A stretch of DNA of 64,000 bases from Whitmania pigra. Taxonomy: Eukaryota; Annelida; Clitellata; Hirudinida; Haemopidae. The translations under genes were made by a program, and so were the position numbers. Within the stretch, counting starts at the first letter, position 1; each line of letters opens with the position of its first letter. The notes below the pieces were generated by a model, which saw nothing but the letters and a program-made list of their open reading frames with translations, was not told where the DNA came from and searched no databases. Of the stretch, positions 1 to 12,327 are shown one piece after another. The stretch is taken from contig JAJTWR010000380.1 in NCBI GenBank assembly GCA_021613335.1, positions 1 to 64,000 of the forward strand, written 5' to 3'.

Positions 1-3
1 AAA

Positions 4-287
4 AAGATCGCAATAATTTAGGTTATTGGAGGTAGGTTTATCACCTCAAAATAGTTGAATTGACATCTCCTACTTTAAATAATTACAAAATTTACTAATT
101 TTCGCTACTGTCCGATACCACGATAGTTACTGTAGTAAATGTTGTAGCAAACTGGCCATCTGTTTATTATTACGTAACCAGTCCTGGATTTGACCAGGCG
201 TGGTCAGGTTATATTACGTCATAGTTACCCCCACCAACAGTGGAAAACTCTTGTTTTCCTTGTCAGCTTCTGAGGGAGAAAAAACAA
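4..287 (+). repeat. upstream segment duplicated at 1706-1989
   Basis: About 284 bases that recur with few differences at 1706-1989. Both copies contain the run GTCCTGGATTTGACCAGG and the run CCCCCACCAACAGTGGAAAA. In the second copy this block lies a few hundred bases upstream of the TATA box of the complete fibrinogen-related gene, so it is probably part of its promoter region. In this first copy it is followed directly by a fibrinogen exon. Confidence 0.9.
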
Positions 288-334
288 TGCTTCAATGTGA
301 TTAATCATTAAACATCATCTTCAAAGGAATCCAA

Positions 335-931
335 GTGAAGATGTTAGTTTCAACGATGGCTTGCTTCGGGAAAAAGAAAGAAATCTCCATCCTTGAGACT
401 GGAAGGGCATGGATTCTCATTCAATATAAGAAATGGTTAACATTAACTAGCCGTTGCAATATCGAACAAAATCGAAATTGGACAGATTTCAAGCAAGGTT
501 TCGGAACACCGAACGGCGATTACTGGATTGGCAACGACTACCTGTACGGACTCACCTCAAATCTTTGCATGACGAATGTCAGTGAAAGCACCAATTATCG
601 TCTGAGAATAGAAATGGCAGATGTCACCGGACGCTGGTATTCAGTGGAATACAAGTCCTTTAAAGTCGATTCTGAGGCTACTCCGTGGAGCGTATGGGGT
701 TGCACCCTTCCCTGCAAGGTCATTATCTTCGCTACAAACGATCAACGACCCAATGGAACTTGTACCCTGCCTACGGGTTGGTGGTATAACTCTACGCAGT
801 TGAAATGTCAAACGCCACCTTACATCGGAAATTTGAACTCACCATGGAATCAGTGGCCCAACAAAAGGGGTCTGCAGCCTCCTTACATTTATCATTTTTC
901 TGAGATCAGGGCATGCATCGGCAAGGCCTGA
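335..931 (+). pseudogene. truncated fibrinogen-related (FReD) gene copy
   Basis: The open frame of 198 codons is a paralog of the last exon of the gene at 2934-5035. It shares the fibrinogen core (DYWIGNDYLYGLTSN, LRIE, WYSVEYK) and the unusual Cys-rich C-terminus ending in TGWWY. Relative to the complete copy it lacks the signal peptide, the PAN exon and the middle exon, and it carries an in-frame loss of about 39 codons between the SE and TPWS motifs. The splice acceptor that precedes this exon in the complete copy is not preserved: the CTTCAG there corresponds to CTTCGG here. The frame itself is uninterrupted. The first ATG in frame at 341 follows the duplicated promoter block by about 50 bases. 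Probably a non-functional partial tandem copy; a short intracellular product cannot be excluded. Confidence 0.7.
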
Positions 932-1705
932 AAATTACTTTGACAAGTAGTAATCTTATGCTTTTCAAAGATTCTATTAAATAGGGATGGTGAAACCACA
1001 CATCACAACCCACAATTGTGCTTAAATTTAAATGCGTTATATTTCTTTTATAATTTTCAGTGAGTGTGACATTCAAACAATAAAGTTGCCGCAAAATCAA
1101 TCCAAATCAATTATTATTCGGCATTTGTCGATTCTTTAAATGAAGCTTTAAACATTGGGTTACAATTTTCGTACGGTTTTAGTGTTCTCAAAACTATTTC
1201 AACTGTTAGTAGTGAAAGTTCAGAGAATTAGAATTTTGATCGATAATGCAAATTTTTGTACATTTTGACGAAACACATCTTCAATTCGTTCAAGGTTTTG
1301 AGCATAAATTAACTCATAATTTGCATAAAATTAATTGGATTTATAAAATAGTCATTAGTTTGTCTGAATGTGTGAGTCTGAATAAAAAATCAAATGAACG
1401 TTGGTTGAACTTGATTCTAAATTCGGTTTTTATGAATATCGATTGTAATAATAAAACTTAATTAATAATCACAGCAATTAATTTCACTTTTGCCGGCATC
1501 TTTAATTATCGATCAAGTGTTTGTGGGAGGTTGTGATTCATCCCATTTAAATCAAACAAGATGTTTTGAAAAAGATGAAAAGGAAGTCAAAACAAAAGAA
1601 CGAATTGCAACCTTGCGAAATAAAATTATGTGTCTCAGTTTTTTTAGAGTCTAGAATTAACTGTAAATCTATTTTACGGTATTATGCCATATATATTCCT
1701 TAAAA
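932..1705. other. spacer between the two fibrinogen-related copies
   Basis: AT-rich DNA. A 71-codon plus-strand frame at 1246-1461 shows no domain, no consensus start context and no splice context, so I do not call it a gene. Confidence 0.5.
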
Positions 1706-1989
1706 AAAGATAGCAACAATTGAGGTTATTGGAGGTAGGTTTACCACCTTAAAATAGTTGAATTGACATCCCTTATTTTAAATAGTTACAACATTTACTA
1801 ATTGTGCTACTATACGATACGACGATAACTACTGTAGTAAATGTTATTGCAAACTGGCCAGCTGTTTATTATTATGTAACCAGTCCTGGATTTGACCAGG
1901 GGTGGTCAGGGTACGTTACGTCATAGTTACCCCCACCAACAGTGGAAAACTCTTGTTTTCTTTGTCAGTTTCTGAGGGAGAAAAAACAA
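1706..1989 (+). repeat. second copy of the upstream duplicated segment
   Basis: Near-identical to 4-287; see that entry. It ends about 180 bases before the TATA box at 2166. Confidence 0.9.
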
Positions 1990-2165
1990 CCTCGCCGGAA
2001 GAATTATGTTTTTCTATCGAAAAAATTGCGACTGAAAGACAAGTTTCGCACTGGAAAACGTGTCATTACATGTTTGACATTCAAACGAAGCGGTAAACGT
2101 TGACGGTGAAATCTTTTGAGCTTGCCAATTAATCTGTCATGAGTAGATGACGTATGTTTCTTTAC

Positions 2166-2173
2166 TATAAAAG
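2166..2173 (+). promoter_or_regulatory. TATA box (TATAAAAG)
   Basis: TATAAAAG lies about 210 bases before a short putative first exon ending at 2395 (donor GTATGT). This predicts a transcription start near 2195-2200 for the PAN-fibrinogen gene. The truncated copy at 335-931 has no equivalent. Confidence 0.55.
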
Positions 2174-2379
2174 ACACGATCTAATTGCCTTCTGCGAGAT
2201 ATAAAAAAACAAAAGAGACGCAACCAGCGAAGCATTCAGTCATCTGCGTGCATTGTTCATTCAAAATTTGACAGAGCAAAACAGCTAAATTTGTTTTATG
2301 CGGTTGTGTTGCCTTGCTGCTTATAAGGAAATATTTTCCTTTTGAAAATTTATATTTAAATTTTGGTAAACAACTGAAA

Positions 2380-5035
2380 ATGGGAAATGATAAAAGTATG
2401 TTTATATTTTATTACTATATTGTAAGTATGTAAATGTTTTTGTATGCATTTAGATAAACTCGCATACGGTTACTTGCTTCTTCTTTCAAAAGAGAACAAC
2501 TGCTCTTGAAATTTTTAATCTGTCTTTAAATTCATTTTTCATAAGGGTCGTTTAGTGCTGCTACGTTGTTGTCATTTCAAAAGTTGTCATTAACTTTATT
2601 TTCGTTAGCCTTCTTTGAAAAATATTTCGGACAATTGACGGTGATGACAGTAACATTTTGTTGAAATTATAAAAGAAATTTCTTCCAAAACATCCCTCAC
2701 TCAGTGAGAAAGTTTAGAGAAGTTTAATATTTACTATAAAAATATAATGAAATTATAAAAGATTTTAGAGGCTGAAACAAATTGCTTTTGCCCTGCCCTC
2801 GAATTGTCGAGAAAATCGTCATAAATGTCATTGCTCGAAACGCAAATGTGAAAATGCGTTCCGTGATTTTTCAATAGAACAGTTTTTTTCTGCATTTTCA
2901 GAAACGGTTGAAGAACAGAAAACAAAGATTACTATGCCTACCATTTTGACTCTGACATCGTTGCTAATCACTTTCCAAACTTCAATTTCCTACTTCTCTC
3001 CAGAACCTAACGCAGCCTTTTGTCCACTGGTTGACTTCAGAGGCAATGTTCTGGGCATATACGACAACAAATTTTCAGTGCCGAAATCTGCTGCTGTTGG
3101 CATGATCACAGAATGCTCTCTGGCATGTTTTCAAAATACGTCGTGCAGAGGATTCACTTTCGACAAAGATTTGTCCAATTGTACTCTTCATTATTCTGTT
3201 CCATACTTGCCGTTTTCTCCCTTCATTCAGCAGGTGGTCACTGCACCTAGATTGATGTCCTATATGGTTAGCTACAAATTACGTTTGCTGTGAGTGTTTA
3301 TCACACTAAGTTCGCAAGTGCTTTATGTAAGTTGTTTGTTGTTAAATTGGAATGTGGTTTGAAAGGATTTTTGTATATAGATTGCCAATTTTAATCTTAA
3401 TAATCTTTTTGACTCCACAGATAGAAGGATACTCTATTTATTGTTAGTTTAATTTTTCAAAAATAATTTTATATAATGTTATTTCTATAATGATTGAAGA
3501 TCCAGTATGTTTTAACGAGAAAGCACAAAAATCATTTATTTGTTGCTTTGTTCAAATTTAGAAATCACACAATTTAAAGTAAGTTATTTCACAAAACTAC
3601 ATAAAATGTCCCTATAGTTGCATATAGAATCATGGTGAGGAAAAATGTTTCTGTAAAAAACTAAGCTGGTTACTAGAAAAAAATATTACTTTGATATTCT
3701 CCTTCTACACAGTTGTTCTAGCTTTCACTAGTTCATTTTTTACTATGTAATAAATCTCAAATTATTCAGCGTACAGATATCCATATCCGTGTCTCCTGCC
3801 ATTCACGTTGTCTGGTCGACTTTATAACTTTTCGTGTGCCCCCGTTTTGCCAAGGTATTCCAAATGCAACTACTACATATGTCCGGTTAAAATTGGAACC
3901 TTGGTTGAAATTAAACAGTGCTCCTCTCCAGATAATGGTTAGGTTTTTGTATTTAAGTATTAAAATACAAGGGGTGTGTGCTTATGTAGGTATACAGTGA
4001 AATAAGTGACATATTATATTGAAGTAGAAGCGGCATATCTTAAATTAAAAATTCATGTACTTTTTTTTTATCATTATTTACCTACCCCCTTAAATTTATA
4101 AAAATAAATAACAAGCATGAAATGAATTGGAATTGCGCGGCAATTTCGGTAGTTTAGATAATTAACACTTCTTAGATAACTTTCTCGTTGTTTTTAATAA
4201 ATCAAAAATGAGTAGGAAAACGTTTCAATTTATTTAATAAAATTGTTTATAACACATCACATCAATAAATGTTTTAACCAAACAACCAATGGCAGCACAT
4301 CTAATTATTTCATTTGAACTTTCAGCCACTCAAACAAAAGCATCCATTTCTCCTATTTTTTGTCTTCAGAAGGAGACAAAAGTCTTCTTCCTTGAGACAG
4401 GAAGATCATGGATTCTCATACATCACAAAAAATACCAGTATCCTTATTATTTTCGTTCGACAGAAGCATCTCGGAATTGGACAGAATTCAAACTCGGCTT
4501 CGGGACACCGGATAGCGATTACTGGATTGGTAACGACTACTTGTACGGACTCACTTCGAACCAGTGCATGCCCAGCGATGGATATTTTAATTACAAGCTG
4601 CGAATAGAAATATGTGATTATGCTGGGAAGTGGTATTCTGTAGAATACAAGTATTTTAAGGTTGGCTCTGAAGAGGATAACTACAGGCTCAACCTAACCG
4701 GTTATGACGAGCAGTTCAGCGATTTTGCAGACGTGTTTGGTCTTGCGGATCAACAGACCACATCCGCGCAATCTGGAATCAGCGGAACTTCTACTCCATG
4801 GAGCATATGGAATTGCACCCTTCCCTGCAAGGTGATTGGCTTCTACACAAACGATACTCGCCCTCACAGTAACTGTACCCTACCAACCGGATGGTGGTAC
4901 GACTCTAAACAGTTGGGTTGTCGCAGTTCGTTGATGATTGGAAACATGAATTTGCTTTCTTTATTATGGCCAAGTAAAAAGGGTTATTTATTTGTTGACC
5001 TAATTGAAAGCAGAATGTACATCACAAAATCATGA
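2380..5035 (+). CDS. secreted PAN/apple-like plus fibrinogen-related domain protein
   Basis: Gene model: a possible first exon ends at 2395 (ATG at 2380); the others are 2902-3266, 3770-3937 and 4370-5035, all GT-AG with agreeing phases. Starting at the internal ATG 2934 gives 388 residues and a clean signal peptide (MPTILTLTSLLITFQTSISY). That is my preferred start, although the 2380 ATG is in frame after splicing and would add 16 hydrophilic residues. Residues about 25-100 are PAN/apple-like (CSLACFQNTSCRGFTFD, then CTLH). The last exon is a fibrinogen-related domain: a degenerate WTVIQRR-like strand, NWTEFKLGFG, DYWIGNDYLYGLTS, LRIE, and a C-terminal TGWWYDS followed by Cys. The C-terminus has extra cysteines (CTLPCKVIGFYTND) compared with ordinary fibrinogen domains. 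Such proteins are usually secreted lectins; the ligand is unknown. A polyadenylation signal is near 5104. Confidence 0.75.
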
Positions 5036-6701
5036 CAGTGGGGAGTCTATCATATCAATTTGTCTCTTATAATAAGTCCGTTATTGATTATTAATATTAA
5101 TAATAATAAAATATAAACAAAACAATTCATATTCCACCAGATCCAAAATCTCATACCTGATCCTATAAATCCTTAGGATCCATGGAAGTAATCAGTTCGA
5201 TTAGTTGCTTACTAAACTTATCAATTAACTTACAAGTTTGCGGACCCCCATTTATTACAATATTATTGTTCGATTTGTTATGAAATTTGTTATTATTCAA
5301 GTTTTAATAGAACATTAAAACTTATACCTCAAATAAATTGGATTCAAATCTTTCTTGTATGCAAGGCATTTATATATATATTTAATACGTCGTGATTCCA
5401 TCGTTCATGTTAACTTTTTGTGCAGCATCAGAAAATGTCGCTTCGAATGATTTTTTAAAAATAAAAACTCTTTAGACAACCTCTAGTCGTGTGCAAATAG
5501 CGCTCAAACATTGTTTTATTTATTTATTTAATTATTTGATTAAAGTCAGTTGCATAAATAAGATGATTAAATGAACACACGGCTTGTATTTACGCTTCTG
5601 GTTTCTACAGTTACATAACTGTGTAAGTACACAAAAAAAATTGTTGAAACAAATAGTTCTGCTACCATCGATCGAGTGTACAAAAAGGTTTTCAAGATTA
5701 ATTGACAACAGACAACATCGACAGAAACTGAAATAAAAAGAAATATTTGAGGACATTTCTGTCTCACAAGAAATACCAACCCTAATGTTATATGGACATT
5801 TTGTTTAAACCTCAATTTCTGCGGTCAGAAATGCGAGAATTCATTTTCCGTTGAAGTTACGAATTCAGAACATTTTTTTTGAAATCTTTGAACGTGGATG
5901 TTAAAAATAAATCAAACAACTACACTTCCTGTGTAAAGTTATTCTCTGGATCATTTTACATGTTCTCATAATTTATTGAAGTTTAATTTATTTTTATACT
6001 AAGTCATGCTGAGTTGCAAAAAAAAATATTTTTTGTAATAAAATATCCGAATATTGACCCATGCCATCTGGAGTTATGTCAGTTCATAACGCCCGTTTGC
6101 ATTGCATTCCAATGTTGTTACTTAATTTCGTGACAATGTCATGCTTGAAAGAATTGTGACAAATTAAATATAAATAAGTATTTACATGTTAAAGCGCTAG
6201 CAAAAATAAGCGAGAGTAAATTTGAATAAAATTAACTGTTGATCAGCTACATTACCTTGCCATTTTAATCATCCATTACATTGCGCTGCAGGAACATAAC
6301 AACTCTGCAGATCATTTTCGTCTGCGTTAAGTTTTTCTAATTTTCGAAAAGGTTTGCGTTTGAATCTTCAGATTGAGTTTATAAAATCACAAAAGATTTT
6401 TTCAGTGAATCTAGTTCTTGGTGAAATTAACTTTATTGAAATGCTTAATGTCTAAACTTGAGCCGGTTAAGTCTGCCCGTATTGACTCATAATCTCGGAT
6501 GCAGTCATACCGATGTTTTTGATTTGACTACCGGGTCTTATAATGAATGTTTGATGTAATCTTTTACCAGCGTTACGTTATGGAAAATTTTACGAAAACT
6601 CGGCTTTAAATAGAGCTGGAAATATTTGTATTAGTCTCCTTAGTTCGACTACTAGTGTTTGGTCTGCTGTAAACATTTGAACACTTTCAGAGCAGAAAAT
6701 T
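5036..6701. other. intergenic, with one dispersed repeat end
   Basis: AT-rich spacer. At about 5518-5565 lies a (TTTA)n run followed by TTGATTAAAGTCAGTTGCAT, which recurs at about 21750 and 43470. This is probably the tail of a retroposed repeat in minus orientation. Short minus-strand frames at 5532-5815 have no recognisable content. Confidence 0.5.
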
Positions 6702-9700
6702 ATGGCAGCCACCAAGATTTCAGGCAAAGATTTGAGGGGTTTGAAAGAAAGTGACATCGATGACTTGCTGTCGAAACTGACTGCTGAAGAATTGGAAGAG
6801 TTGCACATGGAACTTGTTGACCCTGATGTGAGTCAGAAAGACATTTAGTGCTGTGAACTTAATATTACCTGTGAAACCTCTTGATTTTAGTGGGGTTTTG
6901 GTTTTTATGACACCAATTTCATGCTATTGCTAAAAAAAATAAGTAACTAATTCTAAAGCAATGTTTATAATCAGGTTCATGAGCATAAATTAGTTTAAGA
7001 CTGCTTTAGAAGCATGCAAAACTAATGTTTTATTTTCGAGAAACAAAGTTTCTTAATAAGTCTTCTGAACAAGTTTATATCTTAGAATCCTAATGATTTC
7101 ACATAAAATTAATTTCTGCCCTGTGGTGATGAAACTCTCAAACACAGTGATCACATTTGTGATCAAGCACTCTTGGGAATGAGTGCCTTAGAAATGGTTT
7201 TGATCGAAAATTAACTCGTCTCGTGCTTGCTAAGAACCGTTAGAACATTCCAATCTGCGCTTCTCAACCGTTTCAGGACCCGCACGTTCCTCCCTCCGAT
7301 AGATGTCGCTACAGGACAGAAAAGGAACCCAGCGGACCTTTTGACCGTCAGAAGTTGATGGAATATTTGGAAAAGAAGGCTGCACAAGAGAAGGACTGGC
7401 AGGATGCCAAGCCTTACGTTAAGGAGACCAGAGGTACTAGGACTACTTGGGTTGTTATTTCTGAAAATTATGTGGAATTCAATTGGTCACAATTTTGTTT
7501 TGTTTTTTAAATGTTCTCAAAGTGTATTTGAAAGTACAAAGTAGCACAGGAAGGTTAACATAGAAAATATAAATTCCAATTGCTAGTAATAAATAGTTTA
7601 AATAAAATATGATTTCAACAGATTAGTCTTAGATTTACTTTAAAAAAAAAGTATTTTAAAGATTATAATGAGCATGGCCATCATTTGACTTTTAATTCTT
7701 CAAATTCTTTTTAAGAATTCCTTACTAGCACTAATATGGCTTCAAGTGTCAGATTTGTTATTGATTGACAACTTGATGAATCTGTGGTTTGTTGATAGAA
7801 GCCATGTTATGGCTATCCTGCTGATGTTTTCAGTTTGTCTTCAATTCTCATGACAGGATAAAGGATTTTTATCAGCATTGTCCGGGATGATGATGATGAT
7901 GATGGTGATAATAATATCAGGAGGGTGATAATTTCAGGCTGTTTTCAATTATGAACTCTCAAATGATTAGAATTTGAATATAAATCATCAAACATTGGAA
8001 GAATGTGGCTTGTAATGGGATGCATTTGTAGCAAATTCTGTGTGCAACTTGATGACATTTGATTACAATGTTTATGGTAATTGTGCTGCACATGTTGACA
8101 ACATCAGTCTTTTTTAAATGACACAACATCATCCACATGATACCACCATGCATTTGTAACCATGGCAAATGCCATCATCATCAGGAAAGGTCTGGAAGCC
8201 CAAGGAGCCCGAGAAGGTGACGGTCGGTCGCACGGAGGACGAAGTTGCCATAGAAACAGAGTGGGACGAGGCACTGAAAGAAGCTACCGAGGAAGAGCTG
8301 GTGGATCTTGCAGGTGATGATGATTATGATGATGCCACTCACTAATTATGTATGACTTGTTATGATAACACTTATTATTATAATAATTATTATTTACAAC
8401 GAATGTACATACTGAGTGATCTTGTAGTGGTGTGATGTAAGCGATGTTGAGGTGATGACCTTTCTGATTATCTACCCTCAACTCACCCGTAGCTATCCTG
8501 GGGTTCCATGGCATGCTCAACCAAAACCAGTACCACCATGCCTTTGTCAGTGGCAATCAGGCCAAGGATCTGCCTGGTGGCTTGCAAGGTAAGCATAATA
8601 ATAATAATATTAATAATTAATAATAGTAATAATAAGCAACTGGTCATATCAATTGCATAGTGACTTATCAAATTCATTCTTATTTACTTGAGGGGTTTGA
8701 GTCATCCTTTGTTTCTTATGAAAAAAAAAATCATCGATCATTGATCAATGACCAACTTTAAAAGATCTTGAACTTGCAGTCGTTTGAAACTTTGAATCAG
8801 AAATGCAGTTCATCCATCATTTGTTCGTTCATTCCTTCGTGCAGCCGTCACCAAATGCGAGCCCTGCAAGCCCTTCGAGATGGAAAAGCCGAACAACACG
8901 AACGTCAACGAGAGTCTCAGGAAGTTGAAGGACAACAGTGCCACGCTGATAGAACTCAACCTCAACAACATCAAGGTAACTTGCACGAACATTATTCACC
9001 ATTACCACTCATTCATTTATTTATTGTTATTGTTGTTATTATGGTAGTTTTCTAATGGATTATTTTTTTTTTTATGTTTTCCAATGTTACTGCAGATTTG
9101 ACTGTAGTTGCTGCTCAATTGTTATCAATAACCTTGAAATGCTTTAATTTTAAATTTTAATTTAATGACATTACATTCGTCATCCTAGTCATCATCATCA
9201 TCATCATAGCATGCTCAACCATTAAATTTGTTTTCCACCAGGACATTTCAGACGACACCTTCCAGGAACTCTTTGAGTCACTCAAGGAAAACACTCATCT
9301 GGAGAAGTTACACCTGGCCAATACAGGTCTGACGGACAAGAACGGCAAGGTAAATGGCTGGTTGGTTTGCAGCATCGCAAGTCTAATGGAATGGTAAAAT
9401 AAAAAGCTAATATAATTGCAGCTCTGTTTGTTACAAGGAAACTATTGATAAGTTAGATATTTTAAATTTGGTAATGGGCTATATCCATTATATTAAAGAG
9501 CAAGTTCTCTCCTCTCTCTTTGCAAATGATATTTTAATTCTAACCGCACCTGGTCTCGCTCAGCTGTTGAAGGGGGTCCTCGAAGCGAACAAGTCCTTGA
9601 CCTTTCTGAATCTGGAGAGCAACTTCCTCAGTGGAATGGTGATTGTTGATCTGGTGCAGGCCATCAACAAGAACCAGACGATCATCGACTTCAAAGTGGC

Positions 9701-10778
9701 CAATCAGGTTGGACTGGGAATAACTATGATGATGATGATGATTATTATTATTATTATTATTATTATTATAAAGAAACCATCTGTGACAAGCATACCTATA
9801 ATCAATTACAACTGCCGTGTTAAATTGTGTTATGCTATTGAAATGCACAAATCACGTTTGATCGCCTTTATCCTCCTCAGACCCACCAATACAAGACGCA
9901 AAAATTTTGGAACTTTTTTTTCAATTTTATAACATTTAAGAGTCAATGAAAGTAACTAAAAAGTTTTTAAATTATTTGTTATGTACACTACAGTAACCAA
10001 CGGGTCTCTGTCACTACAATTGATTGTATTATCTGCAAAAGCTTTATGACCTTATGTCGTGCACGCGGGTCTGAGGAGGATATGACACAGATGATGAAAT
10101 GATTTAAATAAAAACGAAACGATGAACAACGTCATGCAGAGACCTCAGGTGTTGGGAGTGAAGAGTGAGATGGACATTGCAGAGTTGCTGAAGAAGAACA
10201 CAACGATGCTCAGGTTCGGAATCTTCCTCGAGGTTCCCCTCGCCAGAATCACCATCTCTCAGGTCCTGCAGAGGAACAACGACAGTCGTTAGTGAAGCAA
10301 TTGTGCTCCTTGTACTTGGAAGTGTTTTAAGGGCTGGAAGTAGAAAGTTTGCCGTCCCTAGACATGGCAATGACATGATTTTGTGGTTCAATTTTTGGTA
10401 AAGGAAGAGCAACAAATGTTACGGTTTTATGTCCCGGACAGGCGGGGGCTTTTATTCCTCCTCTCAGTGGTCCTGTTTGTGGTTCTACATTCCTTAAGAT
10501 TATTTGTGTTGTATTTATTTATTTATTTGTTTAAAAAAAATTGTATAATTAAAGTGACTGGGACATTTAGTAATTAATGTTCATAATGAGCAACATGGGT
10601 ATTTTGACAGTATCAAATTTCTAGGCTACATTTTCAGTCTTGAATGATTCAACTGTGTAGCCTTAGCTTTTGAGGCTTACTCACCCATCTGTGATGTCGG
10701 ATAATTTGTTGTGGATTCGTAAATAAAGTGTCACCATCTCTTTCGACAGTGCGCAAGGAAAGACTAGACAGGAAGTGA
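6702..10778 (+). CDS. tmod: tropomodulin
   Basis: Caps the pointed end of actin filaments and binds tropomyosin. Nine exons: 6702-6827, 7277-7433, 8185-8313, 8493-8588, 8845-8975, 9242-9349, 9564-9707, 10140-10287 and 10750-10778. All are GT-AG and all phases agree; the product is 355 residues, close to the family norm of about 359. The N-terminal half holds the tropomyosin/actin-binding helices (SDIDDLLSKLTAEELEELH, then GPFDRQKLMEYLEKKA, then the conserved RGKVWKPK). The C-terminal half is the leucine-rich repeat cap (LIELNLNNI, LEKLHLANTGL, LTFLNLESNFL), ending NNDSLRKERLDRK. Exon 7 begins after CTCAG. This makes the loop between the second and third repeats about four residues shorter than in vertebrate tropomodulin, so the acceptor there deserves an RNA check. 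A proline-rich leiomodin tail is absent. A polyadenylation signal is at 11113. Confidence 0.93.
9731..9770 (+). repeat. GAT/ATT microsatellite in a tropomodulin intron
   Basis: ATGATG units followed by about ten ATT units just after the exon 7 donor. Frames reading poly-isoleucine or poly-asparagine through it are artefacts. Confidence 0.9.
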
Positions 10779-12327
10779 TCCTATGAATGACTGCAACAAC
10801 ATCGAATGCAACAACAACAACAACGTCACCATTCAGAGCCGCCATCTTCGTTTTAACTGAATCATTTCCACATTCTATGTTTGCACTCTTGAACTCTCTG
10901 CTTCAGTCTCTGGGGATGATCGGTCCACAAACAAAATTCATTCGAGAATGCGCCAACTCTGCTTGAAACGATTGCCATGCAAATTGTTAGCCAAGTGATT
11001 TAGTAATAATTAGTTATCTCTCAATGTCAGCAAATAGAAGACGTTTTAAAGTTAAGGTTACCATTTGCCACCTCGATAGTAATGATTATGGTATTTTTTA
11101 ATGATTTTTGGAAATAAATAAATAATTATTATGATGCTGATGTTTATTGCCATATAGGCTAAATATGATTTGCTCATTGACCATTAATGTCATAGAGTTG
11201 TAATTGATCGACTGCAAAGTTTATTGGCTGTGTTTGATTCATTGACAGTTTAGCAGCTGCCTAATTAACATAAAATTCGTAAAGTAGTATTATTCATGGC
11301 GCTACTCTGTTGTTAATGTTGCTTCTGCTTGCTGTTTTTGCGTTGCATCTGTGAGGGGAGAAGAACATGAAATTGCCATGATTTCGACTCTTAAAGTTGC
11401 TGTGAATGTGTTTAGTGTGATTTCAACTCTTCCATCTGTTAAGCGTCTGCTTCTGTATGCTCCTGGAACACCATTTCCATAGCTTGACCCACATTTAAGA
11501 GATTCAACTGCTTGATTGGCTCTTATTTTTAACTGTGCCACTTTTACTTCTTAATTCATTGGATGACCTTTTTCATCCTGACTTGCTTCAATATTTTAGT
11601 TCCTTGAGTACATTATTTTGCTTAGCTGCTTATTAGTTTTGTTTGATTAATTATGCTTGGGATTCATTATCTTTAGAGGGTACGTTCGTTCGTAATCCAT
11701 GCCATGGCAGTGATTAATGAGTCTTTTACCTGTATTACGTTCGCCAGAATATTTTTTTATTTTGAAACAGGGAGACCTTTTCTAAACATCCTGTCATTCA
11801 AAATTTAATATTTCTCAGACCAACGAACGTAGTGGGCTTTAATTTAATCAGTTTTAGACGAATTTATTCAAGAAGTACTTTTTAAGTGTTTAAGTGGTAA
11901 ATGTGTTGAACAGTAATTTAAAGCAGCATAAATTTTGGGCTGGGTGTGTCGAGAGATGTAAGACTGGTCGGATTGCACCTCGATGAGGTCCGCAGCTGGA
12001 GACCTCGTGGAATGAGGTTCAATACCCAACATGGGCGTCGTTAGTAACGACCACAGTTTGCGCATGTGTCTTACGTGTTAAGGAGGTGGCATCGCTGGTA
12101 GGTGCCTCAGTAATCGTCGGAGAGTGGCTCGAAAGGCTGCCATCATTTTCATATTTAATAACCTTATTTTTGATTAAATTTACTCTTAAAAATGTATTTA
12201 ACAAAAAATGTTCTCTGTCGATTTCAACAGTTCGTTTCCGACCCAAGTTATTTTAACCACCTGATCAGTTTCGCGGTGAAGATTGTGGCTCCTGTTCGCG
12301 CTGGATTTTGTCTCGCTGTTTATTTAA
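10779..12327. other. tropomodulin 3' UTR and intergenic spacer
   Basis: 3' UTR to about 11120, then AT-rich spacer. The only structured item is the tRNA-like segment at 11940-12040, listed separately. Minus-strand frames at 11302-12246 show no domain. Confidence 0.5.
11940..12040 (+). repeat. degenerate tRNA-derived SINE-like segment
   Basis: A GC-richer block with a B-box-like GGTTCAATACC (consensus GGTTCGANTCC), preceded by an A-box-like TGGTCGGATTGCACC and the paired run GGAGACCTCGTGGAATGAGG. It does not fold as a convincing tRNA by eye, so I read it as a decayed SINE head. Confidence 0.35.

Noticed and set aside
2734..2925. 63-codon minus-strand frame before the PAN exon
   Set aside because: Overlaps the 5' intron and acceptor of the PAN-fibrinogen gene; no homology.
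8284..9055. Overlapping frames on both strands in the tropomodulin introns
   Set aside because: Read through introns or antisense to exons 4 and 5.
9468..9932. 154-codon frame across a tropomodulin exon
   Set aside because: Reads through both splice sites of exon 7 into the ATT repeat; only 9564-9707 is coding.
10104..10415. 103-codon minus-strand frame
   Set aside because: Antisense shadow of tropomodulin exon 8.
11940..12040. Genuine tRNA gene
   Set aside because: B-box-like motif is imperfect and I could not pair acceptor and anticodon stems; kept only as SINE-like.
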